Source of the DNA: Corylus avellana
Lineage: Eukaryota; Streptophyta; Magnoliopsida; Fagales; Betulaceae
Direction of reading: 5' to 3'
Length of the DNA stretch: 64,000 bases
Assembly: GCF_901000735.1 (NCBI RefSeq)
Contig: NC_081541.1
Location: 3,961,021 to 4,025,020, forward strand
The translations under genes and the position numbers were made by a program. Below are positions 22,801 through 34,793 of this stretch, piece by piece; position 1 is the stretch's first letter; each line of letters opens with the position of its first letter. Below the pieces are notes generated by a model. It saw only the letters and a list, made by a program, of their open reading frames with translations. It was not told the origin of the DNA and did not search any database.

Positions 22801-25800
22801 TTCTCTTCAAAACCATAAAAGCAAAATTTTCATTTTTCAAAAAAAAACAAAAATGGATAGAGAAGATTTGCAAAGCGTTGCAGTTATATTCCCCTCTGGA
22901 AACCCTCAAATGTGAACCTATGACAGGAGAAGCTTATTTTGGTCCATCTAAATTGTAAAGTCATGCTACCTACCTCACTTTGCGTACTATCTGAGAGATA
23001 ATGCCACCCTTTTGAAAGGTAGAATACTTTCGACGCTTACAACGATCACTAGCCATACCTAATCCAGAATCTTTATCTAGCTCCACATGATTATTGGAAG
23101 CCCTTGAGATGTACAAATCTGGATCAAGCGCCTCGCATAATAAGTCTAGCAGCCGGATTTTATTACACTTCCCTGCTTCATAGAGGCACTGCAAAATGCA
23201 TTAATTTTTAATAAACAAAAATTCTAGTTCCTTGACATGGCGCATCAACTTAGCCAAGAGGTTACTACCACCTAATCATGAAAACAATTAAAAAGAAACC
23301 AACAAGTTCCAAAAATGAAGTTTTCACCAAAGAAATTATGCAGTTTTGCATTACAGGTGAAAAAAAATGAGACAAAGAAAACTCCAGGAAATAAAATTGA
23401 AACATACATTTGTAAATTTACAATGAAGAAAAGAGCAGGCCAAGGACTGGTGCTTTCATAATTTATATTGGCATGTGAATAGAAATAAATATATATATAT
23501 ATATATATCCAAAGCCTCACCAAGACCACAATGCTCCAGCACTTCTGCAATCTCTTCAATTCTGAGAAACCATGAACCAAACTTTTAGCAGTCTGATCAG
23601 CCATTTGATTCCTAGTGAAAGGTTTTTAACCAAAATCAGAGTATAATCATCTTCCTTTTAGCAATTTTGGGCATTCATAGAAAAGCAGGTAGTGTCTAAT
23701 TGTTGAATATTTGTATTACCTCACATAAGATGGAAGCTGAGAAGCATGCTTCAATATTACCTCTGGTAGTAAACAAATTTTCTCACCCTAACATTGTTTG
23801 GGACAAAAAGAAAAATTGATGAGATTCCAAGCTTAAATCTCATCATGGATGTAGGTTCTTACAAAAATCTGAAGCATCAGAAAAATCAAACACTTTTAAT
23901 TTGGGGTTTAGTTCACAGAGACGCAATTGTTGCTCCTGCAGAAATTTTGGCATGTGAGACATATCACTTGCACTCAAGTGAAAAATGTGCAAGCAATAAA
24001 AATTTTATGGAAATAACATTCCTTTTCCTGAGCAGTAAAACAAATTTAATCGCCGCCCATTTGCTATGTAAATTTTCAAAGCAGGGGAAACAGGGAGTGT
24101 GCCTGAAATACATGCCACCAATGCATTATATTGTATCTACATGACAAGCATAGAGGGTAGAGCCAGGATCTAACTTTAAGTGGGGGTAAGTTGATTACTA
24201 ATTAATATTACTAATCATCATTTTATAAAAAATCTATGAATTCAAATTTGAATATCATAGTCAACATTAATACCCAGGTGTAATTTTTCAGACAGCTAGT
24301 TCTTTTCCTTTTGGGTTTTTGTGTGTGTTTGGGGGGGGGGGTTGTTGAAATAGGCTAAAAAACCCCTTCCCAAATTCCTATCTTCAAAATTTAGTTCAAC
24401 CTTATAGAATTTCCTGCTTCGTATTATAGAAAAAATAAAAAAAATATATCACTTTTTGTTTTTGTCATTGAATAGAAAGTAAAGATAACTTCAGTAAAGG
24501 CTTATTATCCCTCGTCTAGAAATATCCAAAATTTGATGTCTAATATTCCCATCAATAGTTCAACTCTAAGAAACAATAATCAAATCACAGGTTAAACCAA
24601 GGCCTCAATCTATAATAAAAAAGAACTACCATTCGACTACATATGTTGGTGGTCATACATGCATATTCTTTAAAGGCAATTTAACTGATACTTCTAAAAA
24701 CCAAACTATGATGAAAAAATTGACTTGTAGGAAAGAAGTTGAGTACTAAAAGAGCCAACTCAGAGTAGGAAATATGCGGACTTACTAGTGGAAAGTAAAA
24801 TACTAAGTAACTAATCTGGTCCTGTGCAAATATTCAGTCAGACAATTGATTTCAAAAACACTCAATTTTCATTAACTCAAAGAAAAAGTTGGGGAATTTG
24901 AATCTTGAACTAAATAATTCATCCAATGAAATTAAAAAGTCAAGCAAGTGCAGCGACTTCCAAATTGATCTACTTACTTCTTGTTTTATCTAAAGACTTC
25001 ATTAAATAGATGTATCTTTTGTTGAACCCCAAGCCTTTTTGGTTTTCAACATTTCAGGATAAACTTTTTTTTTTTTTGGTTAAATCTAAAAATGGTCAAT
25101 GTGATTTTCATGTTTATCAAAACACTCCTTGGGTTTTAAAAAGTGATAAAATTGGTCCTTGGGCTTTCTAAGTTTATAAGGTTCGTCCTTCCATTTAGGT
25201 TGTGATCAACTTGAGTATTGAATGTTCAAGCTTGGTTCGTTTAATGTGGGAGATGACTCCAAGGTTAGATTCTAATATAATCTCTGGTGTGGGGATATGA
25301 CCCTTAAGAAGCCTTTCGAAATTTATTTGGTATTCTTGAGCAAATGATGCTCTTGTTGCAGCTCACGTGGATCTTTCGAGATACTCCACTCAGAAGAACG
25401 TGAGCTTTGATACTCATGATTGGGCGGTAGATGTCTTTGCCTCGTTCTTCAGGATGGAATGCGACGGGAAGGTGAGAACAAGTTGTGGTGGGTTCCCTTC
25501 AAAAGATGGTTGTTTGGTGTTAAATCTTTTTACAGTGCCATGGCTTGTAATGATGGCATCCGCTTCCCTTAGAAGAGTGTTTGGCAGACTAAGTTTCCGT
25601 TGAGAGTGGCTCTTTTTAATTGGTCAGCAGCCCTAGGAAAGATCCATTCCATGGATAACTTCAAGAAGCGGCACGTTATTGTAGTCAATAAGTGATGCAT
25701 GTGTAAAAGGAATAGAGAGTTCGTGGACCATCTTCTTCTGTATTGTGAGGTTCTATGTACCACTTGGAATGTTTTCTCCAGTCGATTTGGGTCGTCATGA

Positions 25801-28780
25801 GTTATGCCTAGATCAGTAGTCAACTTATGCCTGTTGGTGGACTATCAGCAGCTCTCGGAGTGTTATTATGTCGCTAACCACATAACCACTTTTGAAGGTG
25901 GTTAGTGGTTTTAGGGGTAGGCAAAGGCAATATGTGGACATAGATAGCACAATTAACTTAAGGTTTATCTTAAAGTAGAACTAAGATATGAGATGATTAA
26001 GTAACATGATTAAACAAATGAAGAATTCAACATTTTTTTTATGTCGGGGAACCTCTCTAAGGCAGGGCCTTTCGGACCCACCCCTACAAAGTAAACCTCA
26101 GTCCCGTGCATCACACCCTCGGAAGTTTCCCTACACGGAACTTGTTAAATCTCTGACTTTTCACCAGGGGGTGTGGTCCCAAGAGATTGTTTGCACCCAT
26201 GAAAAATTCAACATTACAAGAGGATAAAGAAATTTAACCTTTTGCTTTTCTTCAACAAGCAGGTCACCAAGTATGAAGCTCAGAGGCTCCATGGAGAAGT
26301 GCTGGGCACATGCTATCTGAAAAATACTTTTTAAAACATAAAATCAGCACGGGCTAACCATGCTGGCAGGAAAGAGACAAAGATAACAATGACAAAAGAC
26401 ATGCAGAACCAACCTTCAAAGCTCTAATAAAAGATGTTAATGTTCCATCCTGGTTTAGGAAGTAGTTTCTCAAGAAAACAGCCGCCCTGTGACCAACACT
26501 AAACCCAGAACACTGCTTCACAAGGACTGCCTCAACAACAGCATCCATTCTCTCAGCTGGGGATCCTAATATGAACTTAGAAGGGCACAAGCGCTGGAGC
26601 ACATTTGAAGGAAGGATGTTTCTTGGAGCATCCAGTGTTGTGGAAACTCCCATTAAAATAATTATTGGAATTTTTAGAACCCATTCGCTGATGTAGATAA
26701 AGGAATAAGTTGCAAGCAGTTATTGCACGATACAGATGACATTATATATAACAGAAAAACACAATCTTTAAATCTTGAGAATGCTAATCCATGTTCCACA
26801 TGGATTATATGTAAGTTTACGTGTGTGTGCACATAAATATACGTGTGTGCGCGCACGTGTACATAAGTCTACTGATCTAAAAATATGTACATAAACATCT
26901 ACACGGAAATATAAATTCATATATAAGCATGTGTGGGGGGCGTGCCACAGTGCAGTGGAGTACCTCAACATAAGGATGAAGTCAGATAAGACAGACCCAC
27001 AACATCGTTCCATATCATCTATAATCACAACCACTGGAGAATCGTGGTTGTCTTGTTCTCTGTACCATGATGCTAAGATGGATATGTCAGCTGCCTGCTT
27101 TAAAGAAGCATCACAAACACAAATGAAATGAAAACCACTTCAACTGAAATCATAACATTTATTTATGCATGAATATCTACATCTAAGTACTTACATCCAA
27201 CGTAGTTGTTAAGAACTGTCTCAAAAAACCTCTAAGGCAACCACCAATCCCATTCTTGGCTGAGAAGTCCATGGATGAAAGGTTAGCCACATGGCATCCA
27301 TGAGATCTCAAAGAAAGGCCAAGCTCTTCAAATGTCAGTAGATCATCAACAAACTCCATATTCTCTGCCAATCATTAATCAATATTGCTTATTAGACAAA
27401 AATATTGGGAAATGCCAGCTGAATTACTAACAATAAAAACACATGGCATAGCAACAGGCCAGAGAAGAGCCAAAATTGATGGATCAAGTTGAATTCTTAT
27501 TGTGGGATGTAAATGCAAGTATGCATCCCCAACCAAAAAGTATACATAGATCATTACAGTTTATTGTTCCTTCACCAAACATCACAAAGAACGGGAATGA
27601 AGGTTTTAATAAGAATACAGGTTTGAGTTCCCGTCAGTCAATCATTTACTTCAAATACATCTAACAGGGGGACATATTGCTAGTATCTACTTGATATGTA
27701 CTACCATTTTCTCTGACCAAACTTTTATTTGAAGTATTGACATAGACAAGAACTTACTGGTCAGAATTAGCCCAGTGAACAGTCGTTTACAGGTAGCAGC
27801 GGCCACAATTGGAAAAGACCTAGTTGCTTCGGCGAAACCAAGTGTTCCAAATGATTTAATAGCATTGAAGGACTCACAGACCCAGCTATGTATCTCGTTC
27901 AATACATTAGTATTGATACCCCTCAAAACATCCTGCAAAAATAGTTCAAGATTCTATGTGATCACTGAGAAAATAAAGGAAGTGAAAGCAACATCCGATA
28001 TCTTACACTTATATCGCTCTTTACTACATGATAAATATAAATTTAAAACAAAATAGATAAATTCCAACAAACACAAATAACTTATTTTTAGTAAGTAAAA
28101 AACACAAATAACTTGCGAAATCAAACACATTAAACTTGAATTTTTCAATTCCCAAAACCAATGTAATCCGCATCTTCTCTAATGCTCTAAAATGAAAATT
28201 AACGATAGCATATATGTAACGCGGAGAAAAACCTTGATGGTCAAGTCGATTCTAGACCAAACAAGCTCAAAAGCTTCCATACGCAAGTGCTCGTAGCGGC
28301 GCTCATCCCACTCTTCAGCTCTCTCTGCCTCCGATTTATCGGTCTTCTTAGGTGATGATGGAGATAAATCGATTCGCCTTCGGGTTTTCCCAGTTCCAGT
28401 TGATCTTTTCTCGGATTTTCGGGATGATGCTTTGTGAAGGACGAAGAATGTCTGAGAAAAATAAAAGGAATTCAACGGATATTAGATTAGTGCTCCATTT
28501 GCTTTGAGAAAAAATAAAGAAAAAAAGGAAAATAATCCCTCATCCAGTTAGTTAAGTGCGAGAAAAATATCGTTCCATTAAAACGGAAACCAATTTAACC
28601 TCAATACTTCTATTTTAAGCATCTTTCTTTTCATTTCCTTCAAATCCTTTTTCTCGGGAAACAAACGGAGACCAAAAAGAAAAGAATGAGATCGGAGAGA
28701 GCACATACCTGGAGATTATTGTCATTGGTCTCGGATGTAGTTTGAATCGGTGAATCCGTAGCAGCAGAAGCGAGCGCCAT
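13843..28780 (-). CDS. ORC3: Origin recognition complex subunit 3, 17 exons, about 740 aa
   Basis: Subunit of the nuclear complex that binds replication origins and loads MCM helicases. Exons traced on the minus strand, 5' to 3': 28780-28709, 28451-28233, 27932-27758, 27364-27195, 27094-26964, 26687-26414, 26316-26239, 23787-23720, 23611-23521, 23188-22974, 20258-20189, 19966-19884, 18485-18396, 17076-17001, 16665-16538, 14487-14311, 13948-13843. All introns are GT-AG, phases agree, and the sum is 2223 nt including TAA, matching plant ORC3 length. Recognised landmarks are FFVLHKASS after the N-terminus, NMEFVDDLLTFEELGL, the degenerate Walker-B-like IIDDMERCC (about 236-244), ALIGDPRRRIQVDLLE, YTLAQEHGDLINLHDW, a Lys-rich linker, and the C-terminal winged-helix end RRRPDCVQRVAFGL. 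ORC3 has an AAA+-like fold but no ATPase activity. No stops or frameshifts found. Several introns hold transposon insertions. Confidence 0.93.
15432..16372 (-). mobile_element. Non-LTR retroposon in ORC3 intron, with 5' hairpin and long target-site duplication
   Basis: Flanked by a perfect 19-bp direct repeat (ATGTTGCCCCAAAATCTTT) at 15413-15431 and 16373-16391. A T run at 15432-15443 is the minus-strand poly(A) tail, so the element reads leftwards and is about 941 bp long. Near its 5' end is a perfect 15-bp stem with a CGAA loop (16292-16325). No convincing protein is encoded; the open frames (for example 15697-16017) look accidental. It lies in the intron between exons 15 and 16, in the same orientation as ORC3. 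It could be a large SINE or a LINE-mobilised, internally deleted copy. Confidence 0.75.
16292..16325. repeat. Perfect 15-bp stem, 4-base loop
   Basis: ATGGGAGGAGGAAGT - CGAA - ACTTCCTCCTCCCAT, inside the retroposon at 15432-16372 close to its 5' end. Confidence 0.9.
21076..22051. mobile_element. Non-autonomous hAT-type transposon with captured gene fragment
   Basis: The terminal inverted repeats TAGGGGTGGGC (21076-21086) and GCCCACTCCTA (22041-22051) match at 10 of 11 positions. They are flanked by an 8-bp target duplication, AGAGTAAA (21068-21075) and AGAGTAAC (22052-22059), 7 of 8 alike. Both the TAG-type ends and the 8-bp duplication are hAT hallmarks. Subterminal regions carry dense ACCCGC/GCGGGT blocks. 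The interior (about 21250-21720) is different in character: a CT-rich 5'-UTR-like stretch, an intron-like segment and a Lys/Glu-rich coding piece. A 157-bp direct repeat (21691-21847 and 21848-about 22004) spans the junction of the captured piece with the right subterminal region. The element sits in ORC3's intron between exons 10 and 11. Confidence 0.75.
21598..21735 (+). pseudogene. Captured Lys/Glu-rich coding fragment inside hAT element
   Basis: Preceded by a splice-acceptor-like TTGTGTTTGTTTAG, the frame reads EENKPTEETKMKEKK, then EEKKDEKKEEKPAKKPAEEK, and runs into the transposon's subterminal repeats. Such Lys/Glu/Pro-rich N-termini after a short first exon are typical of heavy-metal-associated isoprenylated plant proteins (HIPP), but low complexity makes the family call weak. 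No metal-binding CxxC domain is present. Confidence 0.45.
24150..24440. repeat. Degenerate dispersed repeat in ORC3 intron
   Basis: The stretch starting AGGGTAGAGCCAGGATCTAA resembles a common plant dispersed repeat, as does the G-run at 24331-24341. Boundaries not resolved. Lies in the intron between exons 7 and 8. Confidence 0.3.
25367..25910 (+). mobile_element. LINE relic: reverse-transcriptase zinc-binding domain, with stops
   Basis: The plus frame through 25488-25900 reads WWVPFKRWLFGVKSFYSAM, then KSVWQTKFPLRVALFNW, SAALGKIHSMDNFKKRHVI and the zinc-binding signature CMCKRN...VDHLLLYC, the zf-RVT domain found at the C-terminus of plant LINE polymerases. Two tryptophan codons appear to have become stops (TAG at about 25573, TGA at about 25693), so it is decayed. 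It lies opposite to ORC3 in the intron between exons 7 and 8. Ends are not defined. Confidence 0.8.
26035..26198 (-). mobile_element. 5'-truncated AU-type SINE
   Basis: The minus strand reads GGGTGCAAACAATCTCTTGG through GGGAAACTTCCGAGGGTG and GGGGTGGGTCCGAAAGGCCC to GGTTCCCCGACAT and an A tail (the T run at 26035-26040). This is the body and 3' end of the widespread plant AU SINE. Flanked by a 17-bp target duplication (26018-26034 and 26199-26215; 16 of 17 alike). The tRNA-related head with the pol III box A is missing. Inserted in the ORC3 intron between exons 7 and 8, sharing the gene's orientation. Confidence 0.85.
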
Positions 28781-28839
28781 TTCGTGACAGCCAGTTCTCT
28801 CTCTCGCTAGCCTAGGGTTATCTCTCTCCCAAATTTTTT

Positions 28840-28851
28840 TTTGGCGGGAAA
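28840..28851 (-). promoter_or_regulatory. E2F-type binding site upstream of ORC3
   Basis: TTTGGCGGGAAA on the plus strand (TTTCCCGCCAAA on the gene strand) is a full E2F/DP consensus, 60 bp upstream of the ORC3 ATG. Plant replication-licensing genes are commonly E2F-controlled at G1/S. An ATAACCCTAGG motif, telo-box-like, lies between this site and the ATG (28810-28821). Confidence 0.75.
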
Positions 28852-28859
28852 AAGATTCA

Positions 28860-29150
28860 GAGTAAATACGTAAATTAACATTTTAGAAACGGTGCGGTTT
28901 TGGTACTGGGTTGGAGGACCCTATCCCCCACCCGTTTGCGATTATTCGAGTGCTATTCCGAACCCGAACTGATCCGGTAAAGAGAGGCGAGCCGGATGCA
29001 AGCCTACGCTCTTGGGCTTTGTTTGCATTGGGCTATATTTCGGTTATCGAAGACCGTGCTATTCACAATTGACACCTGGACCTTAGTGGGTTGTTTTGTA
29101 GAAATCGTCGATAGCACGAGTTCAATTGTTAATTATAACACCGTATAATT
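28860..29150. other. ORC3 upstream region, no further gene
   Basis: G/C-moderate DNA without a recognised gene. May hold the rest of the ORC3 promoter. Confidence 0.4.
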
Positions 29151-29154
29151 ATTT

Positions 29155-29418
29155 TTAGGAATTAAAAAAAAAAGCATAGTCCATGTGATTTAATTGATTT
29201 ATAATTAGTTCCCTGTGTTATTAAAATGAACTCAAATGTCTTTAAGGTGTGCCAAAAAAATAATTTAGTCCTACAGTCAAATTTTGTCTACTAATTTAAC
29301 ATACTTCATTAGTATGACACCGACTAAGTATAACAAGTATAACAATTTTATTAGTTATAACGTTTTACACTATTAGAATATGTTAAGTCAGTAAACGAAA
29401 TTTAACAGTAATGACTAA

Positions 29419-29451
<33 letters not shown>

Positions 29452-29545
29452 TTTTGCATATCTCATGGACTTTTAAATTTATTCTGATATGATAGGAAGT
29501 TAATTGCAAATCAAGTAAACCATATGGACTAATTTTGCATTTTTT
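29155..29545. repeat. MITE with long inverted arms
   Basis: The left arm (TAGTCCATGTGATTTAATTG... ATAATTTAGTCC) pairs with the reverse complement of the right arm (TTAGTCCATATGGTTTACTTG... AATTTAGTCATTAC), about 120-150 bp at about 75-80%. An (ATT)n run lies at about 29420-29450. Non-coding. Confidence 0.55.
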
Positions 29546-30940
29546 CCTTGGGAAAATGATTAAAGCGTTACGGTTTTTACTACAATCCTTTTATAAATTC
29601 AAGTGGCAGTTTATATGGCAATAATCACGTCAGTTACTAATTAATTAATAACAGCAGTGGATAATGACAACCTGAATAACTCTATCATTTTTATTTAAAA
29701 AAAAAAAAAAAAAAAACTCAAAACTTTATTCATATACAAGAGGGGAAATCTCATCTATTCAAATCATATCCATATATATGATTTATTTGACTGTTGTTGT
29801 TACCCTGCCAATGTGCAATAGAATTTGCTTATCTGTTAACATTATTAACCTACCAACTTTGCAACATATTCAGTACACTTTAAATCCTTTATTTAACTGT
29901 TAATATCTACTATGATAATAGCCTTCGTAGCATGTACTACTTTGAGTGCATCGCTCTATTAATTTGTAACCAAAATTTGAACTGTCACATCAATTTATAT
30001 AATAAAAAAAATTATAATATCTCGAGCGAATAAGTTTGAAACTTAGAAAGCTCATGAGCCTTCTAAGATTGGCGCAAATTTGCTAGGCTCTCAAGGAAGT
30101 TGACTTGATGACATGTAAATATGTAATCATTTTTAAAACTCTTATCAATTTTCTATAACCTTTGACTTTGTTGATTTATATTATAAAACTCTGTTAAACC
30201 AGTCATTAACCAACAAAGGCCCAACTAGATTCTTGTCTATGCTTGAAGATGTATTATCTAACTTTTTTTTTTTTTTTTTTTTTTCTATTGGCTTCTAAAT
30301 TTGGTATAAATAACTGGTTCCAAGCTAGGAATGATGGTTGCTTTGAGAGGAGGTTCTGTTTTAGTTCAGGAGACATGATTGAGTGGAGTTTTTTTTTTTT
30401 TTTTTTTTTGTAGTACGGACAAAAGGGTGGTAGGAGTCAGATGGTCAGAAGTGAGAGCCAGCTAAGCCAGCCACATGAGATTGCTCTCACTCATTCTTGC
30501 TCAATTATGTCATCTTCCTTTGTTGCTTTCTTCACGTGAGTATGTGGGAAATTAGAGGAAAAGGGGGGGTTTTTCAGGAAATGACATCTAGATGTGACTA
30601 ACTTCAATGCCATTGTTGTTTGTTGGCCCATAAACATACCCATAAATTTGCTCATCTTTTTTCATCGTCTCTTTTGGTGGGCTGTCTTCCAACATCTAAG
30701 TCAATAAAACTTGCATTATTGGAAATAACCTTATACGATTTGTCTCCACTACTGTAGTAGGGTCATTGATGGCTCCTTGTATTATAATTTTTTTTTAAAA
30801 AAAATAATAATAGGGGTTGTTTGGCTGCCTCGCATCATGCAAACTAATTAAGCAGTTTTTTATTATTTTTTATTTTTTTAAAGCAAGAAGAGTAAATGGG
30901 CAACTAAAGATTATATTTCTAGATGTGAATATAACCATAT
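29546..30940. other. Gene-poor A/T-rich DNA
   Basis: Long A and T runs (29697-29717, 30265-30285, 30391-30409). No gene or bounded repeat recognised. Confidence 0.4.
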
Positions 30941-30949
30941 TAGCGACTT

Positions 30950-31770
30950 GCCCGTCGAGATACTAGTTAAGAGGATATATAAATATATACCGAACACAAT
31001 CCGGTTGACCCGCCACCCGATTAGCTTTAACCTGAACACAACTCGTTTAGATAAATGGATGGAAATTTAAAACACAAACACGACATAACAAATAACCAGG
31101 TAACTTGACATGATCCGTTTGACCTAACATGACCCGACACATTTGAAGTAAAAGTGATGTAATAATAAAAACATTGGTATTCAATAGAATTCACAAATTA
31201 CAATGTGATAAAAACATAATAGGTTTAATTGCTAACAAAGTAGCATTCAATAAAAACATTCACAAAGATTTACAATTTTCAATTTCATCATAGCAAATTT
31301 CAAACTATAAAGTTTATATGGTAAATGATTTGGGAATTGTCTCTAATATGTTTAATTGTCTATTCAAACAACAACTCCATCTATTGGAATTAAACCCATA
31401 ACACCAAATAACTTACCAAGCAAGGTAAAATCATATTAAGAAAAAGATAATCAAAAAGAGCTAACAAAAACAAAGTATGTGTGTATAGTGCGGCGCTGCA
31501 GATAAAAGAGGGAGGAAGACAGTAACTTACATTAAGTTTTAGGGTTTTCTTTTTCTTTTTTTCTTTTAACGGGTTAGGCAGGTCACTCGCAAGTGAAGCA
31601 GTTTGATTCATCAGAAACGAAAATAAACGGGTTGATCCAGTAATGACCCAAACACGTTTAAATCAAACTCAAACCTTATAACTTCGTATCGGGTTTGCAA
31701 GTCGTGTCAAAATTATAAACTCTAATCAAAACAGGTCGAACTATAGCTTAACACCAATTACGTTAAAAAC
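30950..31770. repeat. Probable hAT-like relic rich in ACCCG motifs
   Basis: Contains CCGGTTGACCCGCCACCCG, GACCTAACATGACCCGACAC and, near the other end, ACGGGTTGATCCAG and TCGGGTTTGCAAGTCGTG in opposing orientation, a pattern common in plant hAT-derived repeats. Terminal repeats and target duplications were not resolved. Confidence 0.35.
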
Positions 31771-32529
31771 ATAGGGATATCGATAAGAAAAATGATACTA
31801 AGAACAATAGAATTCAGTTAGTAATTGTTTGTGACCGGCATTAAGTGCTAATGGTGGGGATTCCTTATTGGAATAGATTTGAAGCCAAATCTTATCTAAC
31901 TTTAATGAAACAAATCAAAAAAGTTGATAGACTGGTGATGAATATTTAATCCAACCCTAATTTCTTTCTCTCTTGCAAAATGGAATAAATTTTGGTAAAA
32001 ACATACCTAACATTATAGTTACGACGTCAAGGTTGGATCGCTAAAATCGGCGGTCATATGATATCTTGCCAAGTGTTGGAGTCCTCCAAGCTCATGGCAT
32101 ATCACCATGCCCCATAGCAGCAGTAATAAAGAACTAATAACTATATATGACAATTTATTATTCCAAAGTACAACAATAACAAAAAAATTTGGGACCAATC
32201 AAGTGTTCAAAAGAGTCTGGGTCAATTATTATTTTTTGTTTAAAAAAAAAAACACAAAAAAACCCAACAAAATATAGATAACTTATTGCCAAAATGCCAA
32301 CCTTAGTACATATCAAACACCGCAACTAATGGATATCTCGAAATCAAAATGCTTCATTGATGAAACGAATAGTTGAAGATACTCGAGAGTATGGAATTAG
32401 AATCATCTACATAACATAATAATATTAAGTTAGTTATATTAGAGGGATATTTTTGTCCTATTAAAAAATAAAAATAGTCTTCAAATATAATTATCTGGAT
32501 ATAACTAAATGGACTCAAATCCGAGTAAT
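31771..32529. other. Gene-poor DNA, nothing recognised
   Basis: No open frame of note and no clear repeat boundaries. Confidence 0.4.
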
Positions 32530-32680
32530 TCTAGATGACCTACTTGTGTCCCACTAAGAATAATGTGGCTATTAAAATAAATTTTTGATCAAAATTCAAT
32601 AATAATCAATCACAAGCTCAATGGTGATTTTAATAGCCACATCATTTTTAGTAGGACACCTAAAATTACTACTCAAACCC
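32530..32680. repeat. Hairpin MITE, ATGTGGCTATTAAAAT family
   Basis: TGTCCCACTAAGAATAATGTGGC is the near-inverse of GCCACATCATTTTTAGTAGGACAC. The same family occurs at 37010-37185 and 37580-37755. Confidence 0.65.
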
Positions 32681-33479
32681 AAATGGGAATCATAAACCAA
32701 CATCTATACGTTTTATGTTATGACTATATTACAATAGTTGCAATATTCAGTAATGATTCTATTTACAAGGGGCAGTTATTTGCTTTGGCAATAGATAAAA
32801 GCTTATTATTCCATTAATCCCATAAATCTCCGCAGATTTAATATCTATGGTCAGTGGAACCTTATACCTCCTTACAAAAAATAAAATAAAAATAGTGATG
32901 ATTCAATTGAGTGCACGGTCATATTTAGTAAAACGAAACCCTACAAAACAAGTGGGCCCTTTCAATTAAAAAAAAAAAAGTATATAAGTATAGGTGTACC
33001 TGGTATTGTGATATGACATTTCCTTAGTGTTCATTGGTAAGTTTTGGCCTTAGCCAGATTATGAATTATTTGAATTCAAGTGGAACTTTTAATTATTTTT
33101 AGTGCTACGGGAGCTCCTATCTTTATTCTTTAGTTAAATAACTGTTATATTGGTGTGGCTGGTCGAGCTATCTAAGTTATCACTTATAGTCGAATCCTAT
33201 TGTTTGTTATCTGTTATGTTCATTTGTGTTGGCCTTTGTAGTCTATACTTGCAATTCGAGTTTTATAACCTTCACTCGAATTCTAAGCTCCCATGTCTAT
33301 TTTTCTTACCCAAATTAATCGAGCGTATATCTAGTCTATCAATTAGGTTAGAAGGTCATTCATGAAGACAAGCAAACTAAGGGAACTTAATTTGTATATC
33401 AAATGGAAACAGCTAATTTTAAAAAATAAATAAGAATTTTTTTTTTTTTAAAAAAAAAAAAGACCTTAGTTTTATAAAT
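32681..33479. other. Gene-poor DNA
   Basis: No gene recognised; a short plus-strand open frame at 33150-33365 matches nothing I know. Confidence 0.4.
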
Positions 33480-33990
33480 GGTTTATAAATAAGGTTTCGT
33501 TTGTTTTGATGTAAAATTGTTAGGAAAAAACTTTTATTCATTTTCTGGTGTTTGATATGACTGAAAATCTTGGTCCAACCAAAAATTTTTTTGGTTGATC
33601 AAAAAAACCTCCTTTAAGCTGCGTAAAATGATTTTTTTTCCTTTATTTATTTATTTTTTGTAAATTATTTTCCAAATTTAAACTTCTCTTTCTCAATTTA
33701 TAGTACCCGGCCGACTTCATTCTCGCAAGCACCCTCTCTTTCTCTCGCAATTCAATATCCGCTAGTGTCGCGAAGGTCACAAGCTGCCGCTGGCCTCAAT
33801 TGCCAAAAGATTTCTGCCAATCGTTGAAGGACAACACCCTTTGCCGTCCACCAACTGCCGAAAGTCATCAGCCTCTATAGATTGCCGCCATCGTCGTCAC
33901 TAATTTTTCATACGAGCCAAACTTCCAAAGAATATTTTCAACAAAAATATTTTTTGATCGGAAAACATTTTGCTTGTTTCCAAACGGAGG
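33480..33990. repeat. Probable MITE with TTTTCCG/CGGAAAA ends
   Basis: The left end (TTTCGTTTGTTTTGATGTAA) roughly inverts the right end (CGGAAAACATTTTGCTTGTTTCCAAACG). The middle has a CT-rich, GCCGCC-containing stretch. Boundaries uncertain. Confidence 0.4.
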
Positions 33991-34628
33991 ATAAGCAATT
34001 TACTTATCCTGCCCCGACCCGAGTTCTTAAATGGCTAATTTACACCATGTCTCCGGTACTTCTCCCCCAGTTTTGTCCCCATTTACACATGACATGTAAA
34101 AATTAAATCACAGGCTTTAGTGTTTTCACGCCACAGACACTCTCCCTTCCCCATCACCGCCAAGAACATGTGATGCCGGGTCCACGTACGTGGAGTATTA
34201 ATGTCACTATTCTGCCGTATTCCACCTTGGGTACAGCAGAGCTCGATCATTTATGGCTCTAACATGGCTTTATGGAAATGCTTTTGTCCTTTCTACTACA
34301 ATATAATTGATATATATATATATATTTTTTTTTCTAGCAATACAAACAAAAGGAAAGGGTATATAATTGATACTTCGTCCTATATAATTTAGGAAAAGTA
34401 CACGTCTTCTTCTAATTATTAGGTAATTTGTAATATTTTTACAAATTTTTAATTAAACCAATGTCTCTTTAAATTATTAAAAAAATTACAATATACCTCT
34501 TTTGTCTCACAAAAATTTTCTATAAGAATTTTAACAAAAATATCCTTATAAATTCGAGAGAAAAAAGCTAATAAATAAACTTCACTTTGGCCATGGCCTA
34601 TAGGATTGCTGCCGTGGGTCAGCAGGGA

Positions 34629-34793
34629 ATAGGATCCTCTCCATTTCAAATAAAATGGAGAGTATTCATTTAGTATAAAAAGAAGAGTAATATTATACAT
34701 TTGGTCATTTACATTTAATGTTAAGACAATATTACCCCTCTTTTTATACTAAATGGATCATTTCCATTTCAAATGAAATAAAGAGGATCCTAT
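34629..34793. repeat. Hairpin MITE with GGATCCTCT ends, about 165 bp
   Basis: ATAGGATCCTCTCCATTTCA...TTTAGTATAAAAAGAAGAG is inverted at 34735-34793 as TCTTTTTATACTAAATGG...AAAGAGGATCCTAT; arms about 70 bp, roughly 85-90% alike. The outer ends resemble those of the cluster at 1870-3180. Confidence 0.7.
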
